Of a stretch of DNA of 64,000 nucleotides, positions 8,049 through 16,872 are shown in pieces. The translations under genes and the position numbers were made by a program. Origin of the DNA: an uncultured Clostridium sp. (GTDB lineage Bacteria; Bacillota; Clostridia; Lachnospirales; Lachnospiraceae); contig USJW01000004.1 in the NCBI GenBank assembly GCA_900555045.1, positions 16,947 through 80,946 of the forward strand. Direction: 5' to 3'. Each line of letters begins with the position of its first letter. The stretch's first letter is position 1. Below the pieces are notes generated by a model, which worked only from the letters and a program-made list of their open reading frames with translations, ran no database searches and had not been told where the DNA came from.

Positions 8049-9818
8049 ATGAGAACAGCAGCGGAACTGAGAGAACTGATCGCCTGCGGCAAGGGGGAGC
8101 TTGCCTGCGACTGGAAACTGGCGGATGTGCGCCTGGTCAATGTGTATTCGGGGGAGATTTACCCCACGGATATCTATATAAAGGGGAAGCGGATCGTCTC
8201 CATCCAGCCGGGGATCGACCTTCCGGCTAAGCAGGTGAAAAACTGCAACGGGATGTACGCCATCCCCGGCATGATCGACTCGCACATGCACTTTGAGTCC
8301 ACCATGCTCTCGCCGGAGGCGCTGGCCGATGTGGTGGTGCCCAAGGGGACGACCACACTGATGGCGGATCTGATGGAGATCGCCAACGTGGCCGGGGAGG
8401 CTGGGCTTCGGGAGATGCTCGGCTCCATCAGCTGTCTGCCCTGCCGGATGTTGATCGAGGTGTCCTCCCGGGTGCCCACCGCGCCGGGCCTTGAGACCAC
8501 CGGAGCCGTGCTGGGGGCGAAGGAGGTGGACGGCCTTTTGGACTGGCAGGAGAGCGTGAGCCTGGGGGAGATGGACTCCTCCAAAATTTTGCTGTCCAGG
8601 GAGGATGAGTACCTGGAGAAGATCTGCTCCGCCCTCAACCGGCGCAAGCCAGCCAACGGTCACGCCATTGGGCGCCTGGGGCAGGAGTTGAACATTTATG
8701 CCTCCTCCGGGATCTCTGACGACCACGAGTGCGTCACTGAGGAGGAGATGGTGCAGCGCCTCCGGGTGGGCATGAAGGTGTTCATCCGGGAGGGGAGCAC
8801 GGAGCGGAACGTGGACCGGCTGGTGAAGGCCGTGGTGGACCACGGGCTGGACACGGAGAATTTGATGTTCTGCACGGACGACAAGCACATCGGGGATATC
8901 CGGCGGGAGGGCCACATCAACTACAATGTGAACCGCTCCATCGCGCTGGGGATGGATCCCATGGAGGCCATCCGCATGGCGACCATCCACGCGGCCAAGC
9001 ATTTCCGCCTGGAGGAGGAGATCGGCAGCATCACCCCGGGACGCCTGGCGGACATTATCCTGGCGGAGAACATACGGGATATCCAGCCGTCCGAGGTTTG
9101 GTTTGAGGGCCGCCCGGCGGCAAAGGACGGGGCCATGCTTCAGGAGACGAGGGTGCGCGACTATCCGGACTGGATCAAGGACACGGTGCGCTTAAAGAAG
9201 CCGGTGACGGCGGAGTCCTTCGCGGTCCCGGCACAGGGCTGCGCGGACGCGCCCCAGGCGCCGGTGCGGGTGATCCGCCTGATCGACGGCCAGATCATCA
9301 ACGAGGAGGACCGGGCCATGCTCCCGGTGCGCGGAGGCTTTGTGGCGGCGGACGCCGGGCAGGATGTGGCCAAGCTGTCCGTGGTGGAGCGCTATGGGAA
9401 GAACGGGAACGTGGGGACCGGCTTTGTCCGCGGCTTTAAGCTGCAGCGCGGGGCCATGGCCTACTCCATGTCCCACGATCACCACAATATCGTGGTGGTG
9501 GGCGTGGACGACGCGGACATGGCGGCGGCGGTGAACGAGGTGGTCCGGCTTCGCGGCGGCCTATCGGTGGTGAGCGGCGGGGAGGTGCTGGCCTCCATGG
9601 AACTGCCCATTGGCGGGCTGATGAGCGAGGAGGGGCCGAAGGAGGTGGAGGCGCAGCTGGACCGGATGAACGGCGCTGCGGCCTCGCTGGGCTGCACCTT
9701 GGCGGCCCCCTTCATGGCGCTGAGCTTTATCTCTCTGCCCACCGTACCGCAGCTGGGCCTGACGGACATGGGGCTGGTGGACGTGCTGAACCACCGGCTG
9801 ATCCCGGTGCTCCTGTGA
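8049..9818 (+). CDS. ade: Adenine deaminase
   Basis: This 589-residue amidohydrolase converts adenine to hypoxanthine and ammonia in the cytoplasm. The metal-binding signature GMIDSHMHFESTMLSPEALADVV is near residue 75, ISDDHECVT near residue 222, and CTDDKHIGDI near residue 278. A C-terminal adenine-deaminase domain carries MSHDHHNIVVVG near residue 478. The length and two-domain layout are those of bacterial Ade rather than of adenosine-type deaminases. An AGAAGGAG box lies just before the ATG. Together with xanthine dehydrogenase and a nucleoside importer downstream it forms a purine salvage and catabolism island. Its promoter carries an operator half-site matching that of the adjacent GntR gene. 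Confidence 0.95.
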   Translation: MRTAAELRELIACGKGELACDWKLADVRLVNVYSGEIYPTDIYIKGKRIVSIQPGIDLPAKQVKNCNGMYAIPGMIDSHMHFESTMLSPEALADVVVPKGTTTLMADLMEIANVAGEAGLREMLGSISCLPCRMLIEVSSRVPTAPGLETTGAVLGAKEVDGLLDWQESVSLGEMDSSKILLSREDEYLEKICSALNRRKPANGHAIGRLGQELNIYASSGISDDHECVTEEEMVQRLRVGMKVFIREGSTERNVDRLVKAVVDHGLDTENLMFCTDDKHIGDIRREGHINYNVNRSIALGMDPMEAIRMATIHAAKHFRLEEEIGSITPGRLADIILAENIRDIQPSEVWFEGRPAAKDGAMLQETRVRDYPDWIKDTVRLKKPVTAESFAVPAQGCADAPQAPVRVIRLIDGQIINEEDRAMLPVRGGFVAADAGQDVAKLSVVERYGKNGNVGTGFVRGFKLQRGAMAYSMSHDHHNIVVVGVDDADMAAAVNEVVRLRGGLSVVSGGEVLASMELPIGGLMSEEGPKEVEAQLDRMNGAAASLGCTLAAPFMALSFISLPTVPQLGLTDMGLVDVLNHRLIPVLL

Positions 9819-9884
9819 GCGCGAAAAATGAACGCAGGTCTTGCGCTATTCTTGAAAAAGATAAACGCTTTTGGCATATTGTGA

Positions 9885-9913
9885 TTGACAGGAGAGAGCA
9901 CTTGTAATAGGAT
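9885..9913 (+). promoter_or_regulatory. Promoter of the gntR gene
   Basis: TTGACA (9885-9890), 17-bp spacer, TAGGAT (9908-9913). The first base of the operator palindrome follows immediately (9914), so the bound repressor would cover the transcription start. Confidence 0.8.
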
Positions 9914-9947
9914 AAATAGGTACTACCTATATAGGTAGTACCTATTT
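9914..9947. promoter_or_regulatory. Perfect 34-bp palindromic operator
   Basis: AAATAGGTACTACCTAT (9914-9930) is followed directly by its exact reverse complement (9931-9947). Each half contains its own small dyad, GGTACTACC or GGTAGTACC, so this is probably a double operator for two dimers. A single copy occurs before ade (8007-8020). The position right after the -10 element implies autorepression by the GntR protein encoded downstream. Confidence 0.8.
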
Positions 9948-10025
9948 TGCTGAATGTGATGGGATAAACCGACCGGACTGGCTAAATGGCCAGCGGACGT
10001 TTTGGTTAAAGGATGTGGAGGAGCG

Positions 10026-10754
10026 ATGGATCAGGGATTACAGTTGTCGGAGGAAGTGACCCGCAGTCTCTTAAAGGAGATTCGGACCGGCCGCTATTCG
10101 CAGCTCAAGAAGCTGCCCCCGGAGGTGGAGCTGGCCAGCCAGCTGGGCGTCAGCAGGACGTTACTTCGGGACTGTCTGGCAATTTTGGAGCGGGAGGGCT
10201 TTATCAGCCGCAAGCACGGCGTGGGGACGGTGATCAACAAGCACGTGCTCGAGGTGGAGACCCGCATGGATCTGGAAAAAGAATTTATGGATATGGTGGC
10301 GGACGCCGGTTATGTTTCCGAGATCGCAAGCGTGGAGGTGGAGCAGGTTCCTGCCAGCGCGCAGGTGGCGGAGAAGCTGAAGCTTGAGCCGGGGGAGCCG
10401 ATCTTTTTGGTGTCCAGGCTGATCACCGCGGACAGGATGCCGGCGATCTACTGTGTGGACCACATCGGGCTTCGGCATTTAAAGACGGACGACTATGATT
10501 TGGACGAGCTGAAAAAACCGATTTTCTACTTTTTGGAAAAATACTGCGGGGAGACGGTGTACATGGACTTAACCGAGGTGCGCGCCGTGGCCGCGGATGA
10601 GCAGTTGGCAAAGGTGTTTCAGACGAGCACCGGGACGCCGTTACTTTTCATGGATGAAGTGGGATACAATTTTGGAGGGGAGCCGGTTCTCATGTCGAAG
10701 GAATACTACATGGATGGAATTTTAAAGCACACGGTGATGCGCAAAAAAATATAG
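10026..10754 (+). CDS. GntR-family (HutC subfamily) transcriptional regulator
   Basis: A 242-residue regulator with an N-terminal winged-helix domain (about residues 1-72; LPPEVELASQLGVSRTLLRDCLAILEREGFISRKHGVGTVI is the classic GntR pattern) and a C-terminal UTRA ligand-binding domain (about 95-235, LEPGEPIFLVSRLITADRMPAIY). The ATG at 10026 was chosen because GGAGGAG lies immediately upstream; an upstream TTG at 10002 has no such site. It lies between ade and the xdh operon. GGTANTACC sites occur in front of its own gene and of ade, so it probably represses the purine genes and is released by a purine or related metabolite. The ligand is inferred from context. Confidence 0.88.
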   Translation: MDQGLQLSEEVTRSLLKEIRTGRYSQLKKLPPEVELASQLGVSRTLLRDCLAILEREGFISRKHGVGTVINKHVLEVETRMDLEKEFMDMVADAGYVSEIASVEVEQVPASAQVAEKLKLEPGEPIFLVSRLITADRMPAIYCVDHIGLRHLKTDDYDLDELKKPIFYFLEKYCGETVYMDLTEVRAVAADEQLAKVFQTSTGTPLLFMDEVGYNFGGEPVLMSKEYYMDGILKHTVMRKKI

Positions 10755-10805
10755 GTCGGCAGGAAATTTGCCGGCAGAGGGAAGTTTTTAGTGAATGGGT
10801 TCATA

Positions 10806-10834
10806 TTCCACATGAAAGCGCGTGGACATATAAT
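10806..10834 (+). promoter_or_regulatory. Possible promoter of the xdh-nucleoside transporter operon
   Basis: A clear TATAAT (10829-10834) is preceded at 17 bp by a poor -35 (TTCCAC, 10806-10811), which suggests dependence on an activator. I did not find a GGTANTACC site here, so the GntR protein may not control this operon directly. Confidence 0.4.
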
Positions 10835-10931
10835 TTCGCTGGAAACTTCTTTTCTTTGGGCATATCCGCAGCGGACAATTTCTGGAGAGAAAGGGCGGCC
10901 GTTTTCGGGCGCCGGAAGGGAGTGTACTTAG

Positions 10932-13055
10932 ATGGCTGAAAACTATGTGGGCAGAGGACTTGGCCGGAGCGAGGGCATGGACAAGGCCGCGGGCCGTGCG
11001 ATGTTCGCCGGGGATTACCGGGAGGAGGGCATGCTGGAGCTGGCTCTGGTGCGGTCCCCGGTAAGCCATGGGGTGATCGAGGAGCTGGACTTCTCGGCGC
11101 TCCCCGAGGACGTGCTGGTGTTCACGGCGAAGGACCTGGCGGCCAACGTGGTGGAGGACGTGATCGAGGACCAGCCGGTGCTGGCGGAGGAACGGGTGCG
11201 GTTTCTCGGCGAGCCGGTGGCCATCGTGGCGGCGGACACCAGGGAGCGGGCGAAGGAGGCTGCAAAGCTGGCGCGGGTGAAGGTGAAACCGCTGCCGGTG
11301 GTGCGGGACGTGGCGGACGCTGCCAACCCGGAGTTCCCGGCCCTCCACGAGAAGGGAAACCTGCTGGTGGATTTTGAGAACGAGAAGGGCTCCGTCGAGG
11401 ATGGATTTGCAGAGAGCGACCTGATCCTGGAGCAGGACTTTGAGACGCCGGTGCAGGATCACGGGTACATGGAGCCGGAGGCCTGCTTTGCCCGGGTGGA
11501 CGAGGACGGGAGGCTCTTGGCCTACACCTCCACCCAGAACGTGTTCCACGACCACCGGATGATCTGCCGCGCGCTGGGGCTTCCCAAGGAGCAGGTTCGG
11601 GTCACGGCGGCCACGGTGGGAGGCGGATTTGGCGGAAAGGACGGCAACACGGCGCAGATATTCGCCGCGGCAGTGGCCTGGCTCACCAAGCGCCCGGCCC
11701 GGCTGGTGTTTGACCGCAGGGAGTCCCTTGAGACCAGCTACAAGCGTCACGGGGTGCGCATGCATGTGAAGCTTGGCTTCTCGAGGGAGGGAAAGATCCT
11801 GGCCTTCGACGGGACCGGGGATCTGGACACCGGGGCCTACGCGGGGCTTGGCCCGGCGGTGCTGGGGCTGTTCACGGAGCACTTTGCGGGCCCCTACGAG
11901 ATTCCAAACGTGCGGATCAAGAGCCGACTGTACTACACCAACAAGCCGGTGGCCCACGCCATGCGCGGCTTCGGGGCGCCCCAGGGGGCCTTTGCCACGG
12001 AGACGCTGATCAACCGGGCCGCCGCCAGGCTGGGGATCGACCCCATCGAGATCCGGATGATCAACGCACTGGAGACGGGAGCTTACGGCGCCCTGGGGCA
12101 GAAGATGGAGCACTGCGTGGACTTTAAGGGCGCGCTGGCGCTGATCCGGGAGTCGGATCTCTGGAGGAGCCGGGAGACGAACACGGATCCAAACATCGGT
12201 TACGGGATCGCGGGCGGACATTTGAGCTGCGGGCTGGGAAAGAACATTCCGGACACGGCCAGCGTGGCGGTGGAGGAGCCGGAAGAAGGATTCTACCGCA
12301 TCCGCATCGGCTTCGTGGACATCGGCCAGGGCAGCCGGACCGCCCTGTGGGCCATGGCGGCCGACGCGCTGGGGACGGATATGGACCACATCGAGCTGAT
12401 CATGGCCGACACGGACCGGACCATGGACTGCGGCTCCACCGCGGGGTCCCGCTCCACCTTCATCGCCGGGAACGCCCTGCTTGCGGCCATCCGCCAGTTT
12501 AAGGGACAGAAGGATGGCGGAAAATTGGAGGGGGCCATCACCGGGGAGGCGTCCTTCCCCGAGTCCTCCAAGGCCTTTGCCACCGCGGGCTTCCCCCACG
12601 CCATGTACACCTTCATCGCCCAGGCGGTGAAGCTTAAGCTGGACCCGGTGACGGGAAATGTGGTCCTGCTGGACGTGGCCGCTGCCACCGAGGCGGGGCG
12701 GATTATCAACCCCCTGTCCATGGCGGGTCAGATCCAGGGCGGCGTGGCCATGTCCATCGGCTACGCGCTGGGGGAGAACTGCATGTTCGAGGACGGGAGA
12801 CTGCTAAACGCCGATTTTTCCACGTACCTCATGCCCACCGCCATGGACGTGCCCCACATTGCCAGCTACCATGTGGACGCCTACGAGGCGGACGGCCCCA
12901 TGGGAGTGAAGGGGGCGGCGGAGGTATCCACCGTGTCCATCGCCCCGGCCATGAACGGGGCCATAGAGCAGATATCCGGGGCACAGCTCAACAGCCTGCC
13001 CTTCGATATAAATAAAATCTTACAAGCAATGGAAAACAAGGAGGAGAACAGATGA
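10932..13055 (+). CDS. xdhA: Xanthine dehydrogenase, molybdenum-binding subunit
   Basis: This 707-residue subunit carries the molybdopterin active site of the xanthine dehydrogenase family, which oxidises hypoxanthine and xanthine. Visible motifs are VGGGFGGKDGN near residue 232, AMRGFGAPQGAFATE near residue 343 and the C-terminal GVKGAAEVSTVSIAP, containing the glutamate expected at the catalytic position. The length is slightly short for the family but contains both Mo-binding halves. Its stop overlaps the start of the BMP lipoprotein gene (ATGA). The FAD and iron-sulphur subunits lie more than 5 kb downstream in the same operon, separated by an ABC transporter, so all three subunits still share one strand and probably one transcript. 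Confidence 0.92.
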   Translation: MAENYVGRGLGRSEGMDKAAGRAMFAGDYREEGMLELALVRSPVSHGVIEELDFSALPEDVLVFTAKDLAANVVEDVIEDQPVLAEERVRFLGEPVAIVAADTRERAKEAAKLARVKVKPLPVVRDVADAANPEFPALHEKGNLLVDFENEKGSVEDGFAESDLILEQDFETPVQDHGYMEPEACFARVDEDGRLLAYTSTQNVFHDHRMICRALGLPKEQVRVTAATVGGGFGGKDGNTAQIFAAAVAWLTKRPARLVFDRRESLETSYKRHGVRMHVKLGFSREGKILAFDGTGDLDTGAYAGLGPAVLGLFTEHFAGPYEIPNVRIKSRLYYTNKPVAHAMRGFGAPQGAFATETLINRAAARLGIDPIEIRMINALETGAYGALGQKMEHCVDFKGALALIRESDLWRSRETNTDPNIGYGIAGGHLSCGLGKNIPDTASVAVEEPEEGFYRIRIGFVDIGQGSRTALWAMAADALGTDMDHIELIMADTDRTMDCGSTAGSRSTFIAGNALLAAIRQFKGQKDGGKLEGAITGEASFPESSKAFATAGFPHAMYTFIAQAVKLKLDPVTGNVVLLDVAAATEAGRIINPLSMAGQIQGGVAMSIGYALGENCMFEDGRLLNADFSTYLMPTAMDVPHIASYHVDAYEADGPMGVKGAAEVSTVSIAPAMNGAIEQISGAQLNSLPFDINKILQAMENKEENR

Positions 13056-14176
13056 GAAAGAGTGCAAGGATTCTGGCGGCCGCGATGGCAGCGGTCATGA
13101 TGCTTACGGCCTGTGGTTCCGGCAGCGGAAGGGCCACCACGGCGGCTCCGGCGGCGGACACCAAAGCGGCGGACGCCAAGGAGGAGACCAAGGCGGCTGA
13201 GAGCAGTGCAGTTGAGGGCGAGAAGGCCGGCAAGGAGGGCGTCTTAAAGGTGGCGCTGATTCTTCCCGGAAAGAAGGATGACGTGTCCTTCAACCAGGCC
13301 ATGTTCCAGGGCATGCAGAAGTATGCGGACGCCCACAAGGACGAGATCGATTTAAAGATTGTGGAGAACGTTTACGAGGTGGCTGACATTGAGCCCGCGC
13401 TGATGGACTTCGCGGACCAGGGCTACGACGTGGTGTTCGGCCACGGCTTCCAGTTTATGGAACCCATCGTCAAGGTGGCTCCCAACTACCCGGACACGGA
13501 TTTCCTTCTGGGAACCGGATACAAGTCGGTTGACAACTCCGCCATCTACGATGTGGAGTTGGAGAGCGGCGGCTACCTGATGGGCGTGATCGCGGCGCTG
13601 GCAACCCAGTCCAACAAGATCGGCGTTGTGGGCGGAGCGGACGCTTCCGAGATCTTCCGCGGCCACGAGGGCTTCAAGATGGGCGCTAAGTCCGTGAACC
13701 CCGACATTGAGATCCAGGAGGTTTACACCGGCGACTGGACCGACACGGCCGGCGCGAAGGAAGCGGCTGTGGGAATGTACGACTCCGGCGTGGACGTGAT
13801 CTGGCATTCCGGCGACGGAATCGGCCTGGGCGTTGTGCAGGCTGCCGCTGAGAAGGATATGTACTGCCTGGGAAACGTAGCGGATCAGACCTCTTTAGCT
13901 GAGAAGAACGTGCTCTCCGGCGTGGTGTACCAGTGGGAGGCCGTGATCGCGGGCATCTTCGACGACATCCGAAGCGGAAGCTTTACCGGACGCCAGGAGG
14001 CGGACCGCTTCTACTGGATCAACGCGGAGAACGAGGGCTTAAACTACGCGCCCATCAACGATCCCAAGGGATGGCTGACCGACGAGGACAAGGCACAGAT
14101 CGAGGACACCTTTAAGAAGCTTCAGGCCGGTGAAATCGAGATTCCGGAGTTCAAGCAGGGCGAGGCGGCCAAATAG
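13052..14176 (+). CDS. BMP-family nucleoside-binding lipoprotein
   Basis: A 374-residue ABC transporter substrate-binding protein. The signal peptide ends in a lipobox (MLTAC), then an Ala/Lys/Glu-rich linker leads to the BMP domain (about residues 65-350) with LKVALILPGKKDDVSFNQ, YDVVFGHGFQFMEP and IGVVGGADASEIFRGHEGF. BMP proteins characterised in Bacillota and spirochaetes (PnrA, BmpA) bind purine nucleosides. It overlaps the xdhA stop by four bases and precedes the ATPase and two permeases, which fits uptake of purines or nucleosides for the dehydrogenase. A strong GC-rich hairpin without a T run follows the gene and may raise its share of the transcript. Confidence 0.9.
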   Translation: MRKSARILAAAMAAVMMLTACGSGSGRATTAAPAADTKAADAKEETKAAESSAVEGEKAGKEGVLKVALILPGKKDDVSFNQAMFQGMQKYADAHKDEIDLKIVENVYEVADIEPALMDFADQGYDVVFGHGFQFMEPIVKVAPNYPDTDFLLGTGYKSVDNSAIYDVELESGGYLMGVIAALATQSNKIGVVGGADASEIFRGHEGFKMGAKSVNPDIEIQEVYTGDWTDTAGAKEAAVGMYDSGVDVIWHSGDGIGLGVVQAAAEKDMYCLGNVADQTSLAEKNVLSGVVYQWEAVIAGIFDDIRSGSFTGRQEADRFYWINAENEGLNYAPINDPKGWLTDEDKAQIEDTFKKLQAGEIEIPEFKQGEAAK

Positions 14177-14211
14177 GCTTGCCGGACCTAAGGCTACGCA
14201 AATAATCTGCC

Positions 14212-14246
14212 GGGGACGGGCGGCGGGGTGACTTGCCGCCCGCCCC
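14212..14246 (+). other. Stable intercistronic RNA hairpin
   Basis: GGGCGGC (14218-14224) and GCCGCCC (14235-14241) pair with a 10-base loop, and outer GGGG (14212-14215) and CCCC (14243-14246) extend the stem past a one-base bulge. No T tract follows. It lies between the binding-protein gene and the ATPase gene, a common place for a hairpin that protects the 3' end of a highly expressed binding-protein mRNA. Confidence 0.65.
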
Positions 14247-14288
14247 ATATGGGCATTGCCCGTGTTTTAATTCAGGAGGTCTGCATAT

Positions 14289-15806
14289 ATGGAAGCATTA
14301 GCAGTGGAGATGCGCAATATAACGAAAATATTCGGCGGTGTGAAGGCCAACGACAGTGTGAACTTCTGTCTGCGGTCCGGCTCCATACACGGCCTGCTGG
14401 GAGAGAACGGCGCAGGTAAGACTACGCTGATGAACATTCTTTACGGCCTTTACCGCCAGGAGGAGGGAGAGATCCTGATCCGCGGGAAAAAGGAGGAGAT
14501 TTCATCGCCAATCAAAGCAATTTCTTTGGGAATCGGCATGGTGCACCAGCACTTCATGCTGGCCCGGTCCCTGACCGTTGTGGAGAACGTGATGCTTGGG
14601 CGCAAGTCCAGGAAGGGCATTCTGCTCGACACGAAGGAGACGGCGGACGAGCTTCTGGCTCTGGCCGGGCGGTATAAGATGAAGGTGGACCCCTACGCCA
14701 AGGTCTGGCAGCTGTCCGTGGGAGAGCAGCAGCGGGTGGAGATCCTGACGGCCATCTACCAGGGGGCCGACATCCTGATTCTGGACGAGCCCACGGCGGT
14801 GCTGACGCCTCAGGAGACGGAGGTGCTCTTTGAGACGCTGCGGCACATGAAGGAGGACGGAAAATCCATCATCCTGATCACCCACAAGCTGGAAGAGATT
14901 ATTTCGATTGTCGATGAAGTGACGGTCCTCAGGGACGGAAAGCTGATCGGCTCCCGCATGGCGGGGCCGGACATGACCAAGGAGGAGCTGACCCGCATGA
15001 TGGTGGGCCGGGACGTGCTGTTTGACTTCGCAAAGCCCGAGCGGGAGCCGGGGGCGGTGAAGCTGGCCATCGAGGGGATCTGCGCCAGAAATGACAAGGA
15101 TTACCCGGCCCTCACGGATTTCTCGCTGGACATCCGCCAGGGGGAGATTGTGGGCCTAGCAGGTGTGGACGGAAACGGACAGCGGGAGCTGTGCGAGGTG
15201 ATCACCGGGCTCAGGGAGGCGGACAAGGGCGCCCTCAAGATGGACGGGGAGGACATGACGAACCGCCCGCCGGTGTTTTACATACGAAAGGGCATCGCCC
15301 ACATCCCGGAGGACCGCCACACCACGGGACTGGCGCTCAAGTGGAGCTTAAAGCGCAACCTGGTGATCAAGGCTTTCGGCAGGGAGCCCTTCTCCCGCCG
15401 CGGCTTTATCAGCCAGAAGACCATCGACGCGTTCTGGGAGAAGGCCAGGGCGGAGTACCAGATCAAGGCAGCCTCCGGGGACGAGCAAGCCAGAAGCCTC
15501 TCCGGCGGAAACCAGCAGAAGGTGATTTTGGCCAGAGAGCTGGCGGAGCATCCCCATGTGGTGGTGGCCAACCAGCCCACCAGAGGGCTGGACATCGGCG
15601 CGTCGGAGTACGTGCGCCAGAAGCTTTTGGACGCCAGAAACGAGGGCTGCGCGGTGTTGCTCATCTCCGCGGACCTGGAGGAGATTTTGCAGCTGTCGGA
15701 CCGGATCGCGGTGATCTATGACGGCCGCCTGATGGGCGTGCTGCCCAGAGGCGCCTCGGTGGACGAGATCGGAAGCCTGATGATGGGAAAGCAGAAGGAG
15801 GCATGA
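14289..15806 (+). CDS. Nucleoside ABC transporter, double ATP-binding protein
   Basis: A 505-residue protein with two ABC domains in tandem. The first (about residues 1-240) has a Walker A GENGAGKT, signature LSVGEQQRVEIL and Walker B ILILDEPTAVLTPQE. The second (about 255-500) has a degenerate Walker A (GVDGNGQRE) but an intact signature LSGGNQQKVILAREL. This asymmetry is typical of sugar and nucleoside importers such as RbsA and the guanosine transporter NupO. AGGAGG lies nine bases before the ATG. It energises the permease pair downstream with the BMP protein upstream. Specificity for purine nucleosides is inferred from the BMP partner and the xdh genes around it. Confidence 0.9.
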   Translation: MEALAVEMRNITKIFGGVKANDSVNFCLRSGSIHGLLGENGAGKTTLMNILYGLYRQEEGEILIRGKKEEISSPIKAISLGIGMVHQHFMLARSLTVVENVMLGRKSRKGILLDTKETADELLALAGRYKMKVDPYAKVWQLSVGEQQRVEILTAIYQGADILILDEPTAVLTPQETEVLFETLRHMKEDGKSIILITHKLEEIISIVDEVTVLRDGKLIGSRMAGPDMTKEELTRMMVGRDVLFDFAKPEREPGAVKLAIEGICARNDKDYPALTDFSLDIRQGEIVGLAGVDGNGQRELCEVITGLREADKGALKMDGEDMTNRPPVFYIRKGIAHIPEDRHTTGLALKWSLKRNLVIKAFGREPFSRRGFISQKTIDAFWEKARAEYQIKAASGDEQARSLSGGNQQKVILARELAEHPHVVVANQPTRGLDIGASEYVRQKLLDARNEGCAVLLISADLEEILQLSDRIAVIYDGRLMGVLPRGASVDEIGSLMMGKQKEA

Positions 15807-15813
15807 GAAGAGC

Positions 15814-16872
15814 ATGGGAAATAAACTGAAAAACGCCGCCGGCGAGGTGTTCGCCGCCGCGCTCACCATTGTGATCGCTCTGGCCATCGGCGCGGTGCTC
15901 GTGAGCCTTTCCGGAAACGATCCGGTGGAGGCATATCAGACGCTGTTTCGGGGCGCATTCGGCTCCAAGCAGCGCATCTCGGAAGTGTTTGTAAAGATGG
16001 TTCCCTTATGTATGATGGCGTTTGGAACCAGCGTGGCCTTCAAGGCCCAGCTCTGGAATATCGGCGGCAACGGTCAGTTCATCCTGGGCGCCATAGCGGC
16101 CATCCTGCCGGGGCTGTACTTAAATCTGCCGCCGGTGATTCTCCTGCCGCTCTCCATCCTGTGCGGCATGTTAGGCGGCGCGGTGTGGGCGGGTATCGCC
16201 GCGGTGTTAAAGGTGCGCTTTAGCGCCAACGAGGTGATCACCACCCTGATGCTCAACTACATCGCCACCTATTTTCTGGCGTTTTTGGTCCACGGGCCCA
16301 TGAAGGACCCGGTGGGCGGGGATTTCCCCCAGTCGCCCAACATCGCAGAGGCCCTGCGGCTGCCGCTGTTCTCCGACCGGCTTCGCATCCACGGGGGAAT
16401 CTTTGTGGGAATCCTGGTGGTGATTGTGATGCTGTTTTTCTGGAAGACGGTCCTGGGGTACCGCATTGACCTGGCGGGCCAGGGCGAGAAGGTGGCCACC
16501 TACTCGGGCATGAACGTGAAGCGCACGGTAGTGATCACCATGATGATCTCCGGCGCGCTGACGGGACTTGCTGGCTGGAACGAGATCTACGGCGTGCAGT
16601 ACCGCCTGTTGGAGGGCGTCGCCAGCGGCTACGGGGAGATCGCGGTGGTGATCGCCCTTCTGGGAAGCTTGAACCCGGTGGGAATCGTGATCGCGGGATT
16701 CTTCTTCTCCGCGCTGATGGTGGGCGGCGCGACCATGCAGCGCATGACCGATGTGCCGTACTCCATCGTGGACATTATACAGGGCCTGGTGATCGTGTTC
16801 ATCATCGCCCGCACCACCTTAAATCTCACAGGGGTGAAAAACTGGATCGGAAGGAGGCTTCGCCATGCTTAA
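15814..16872 (+). CDS. Nucleoside ABC transporter permease 1
   Basis: A 352-residue polytopic membrane protein of the BPD-transp-2 permease family, with about eight to nine hydrophobic segments. IGGNGQFILGAIAA near residue 88 and NEVITTLMLNYIATYFLAFLVHGPMKDP near residue 138 match YufP/NupP-type permeases that work with BMP proteins. It starts seven bases after the ATPase stop and its own stop overlaps the second permease by eight bases. It forms the heterodimeric channel with permease 2. Confidence 0.88.
   Translation: MGNKLKNAAGEVFAAALTIVIALAIGAVLVSLSGNDPVEAYQTLFRGAFGSKQRISEVFVKMVPLCMMAFGTSVAFKAQLWNIGGNGQFILGAIAAILPGLYLNLPPVILLPLSILCGMLGGAVWAGIAAVLKVRFSANEVITTLMLNYIATYFLAFLVHGPMKDPVGGDFPQSPNIAEALRLPLFSDRLRIHGGIFVGILVVIVMLFFWKTVLGYRIDLAGQGEKVATYSGMNVKRTVVITMMISGALTGLAGWNEIYGVQYRLLEGVASGYGEIAVVIALLGSLNPVGIVIAGFFFSALMVGGATMQRMTDVPYSIVDIIQGLVIVFIIARTTLNLTGVKNWIGRRLRHA

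Noticed and set aside
8016..9002. A long minus-strand frame opposite adenine deaminase
   Set aside because: Composition is rich in His, Leu, Arg and Pro, typical of antisense frames, while the plus strand encodes Ade unambiguously.
10788..12599. A 603-codon open frame on the minus strand opposite xdhA
   Set aside because: It is antisense to a clear xanthine dehydrogenase gene, has His/Arg/Pro/Gly-rich content typical of reversed GC-rich codons, and has no family motif or ribosome binding site.
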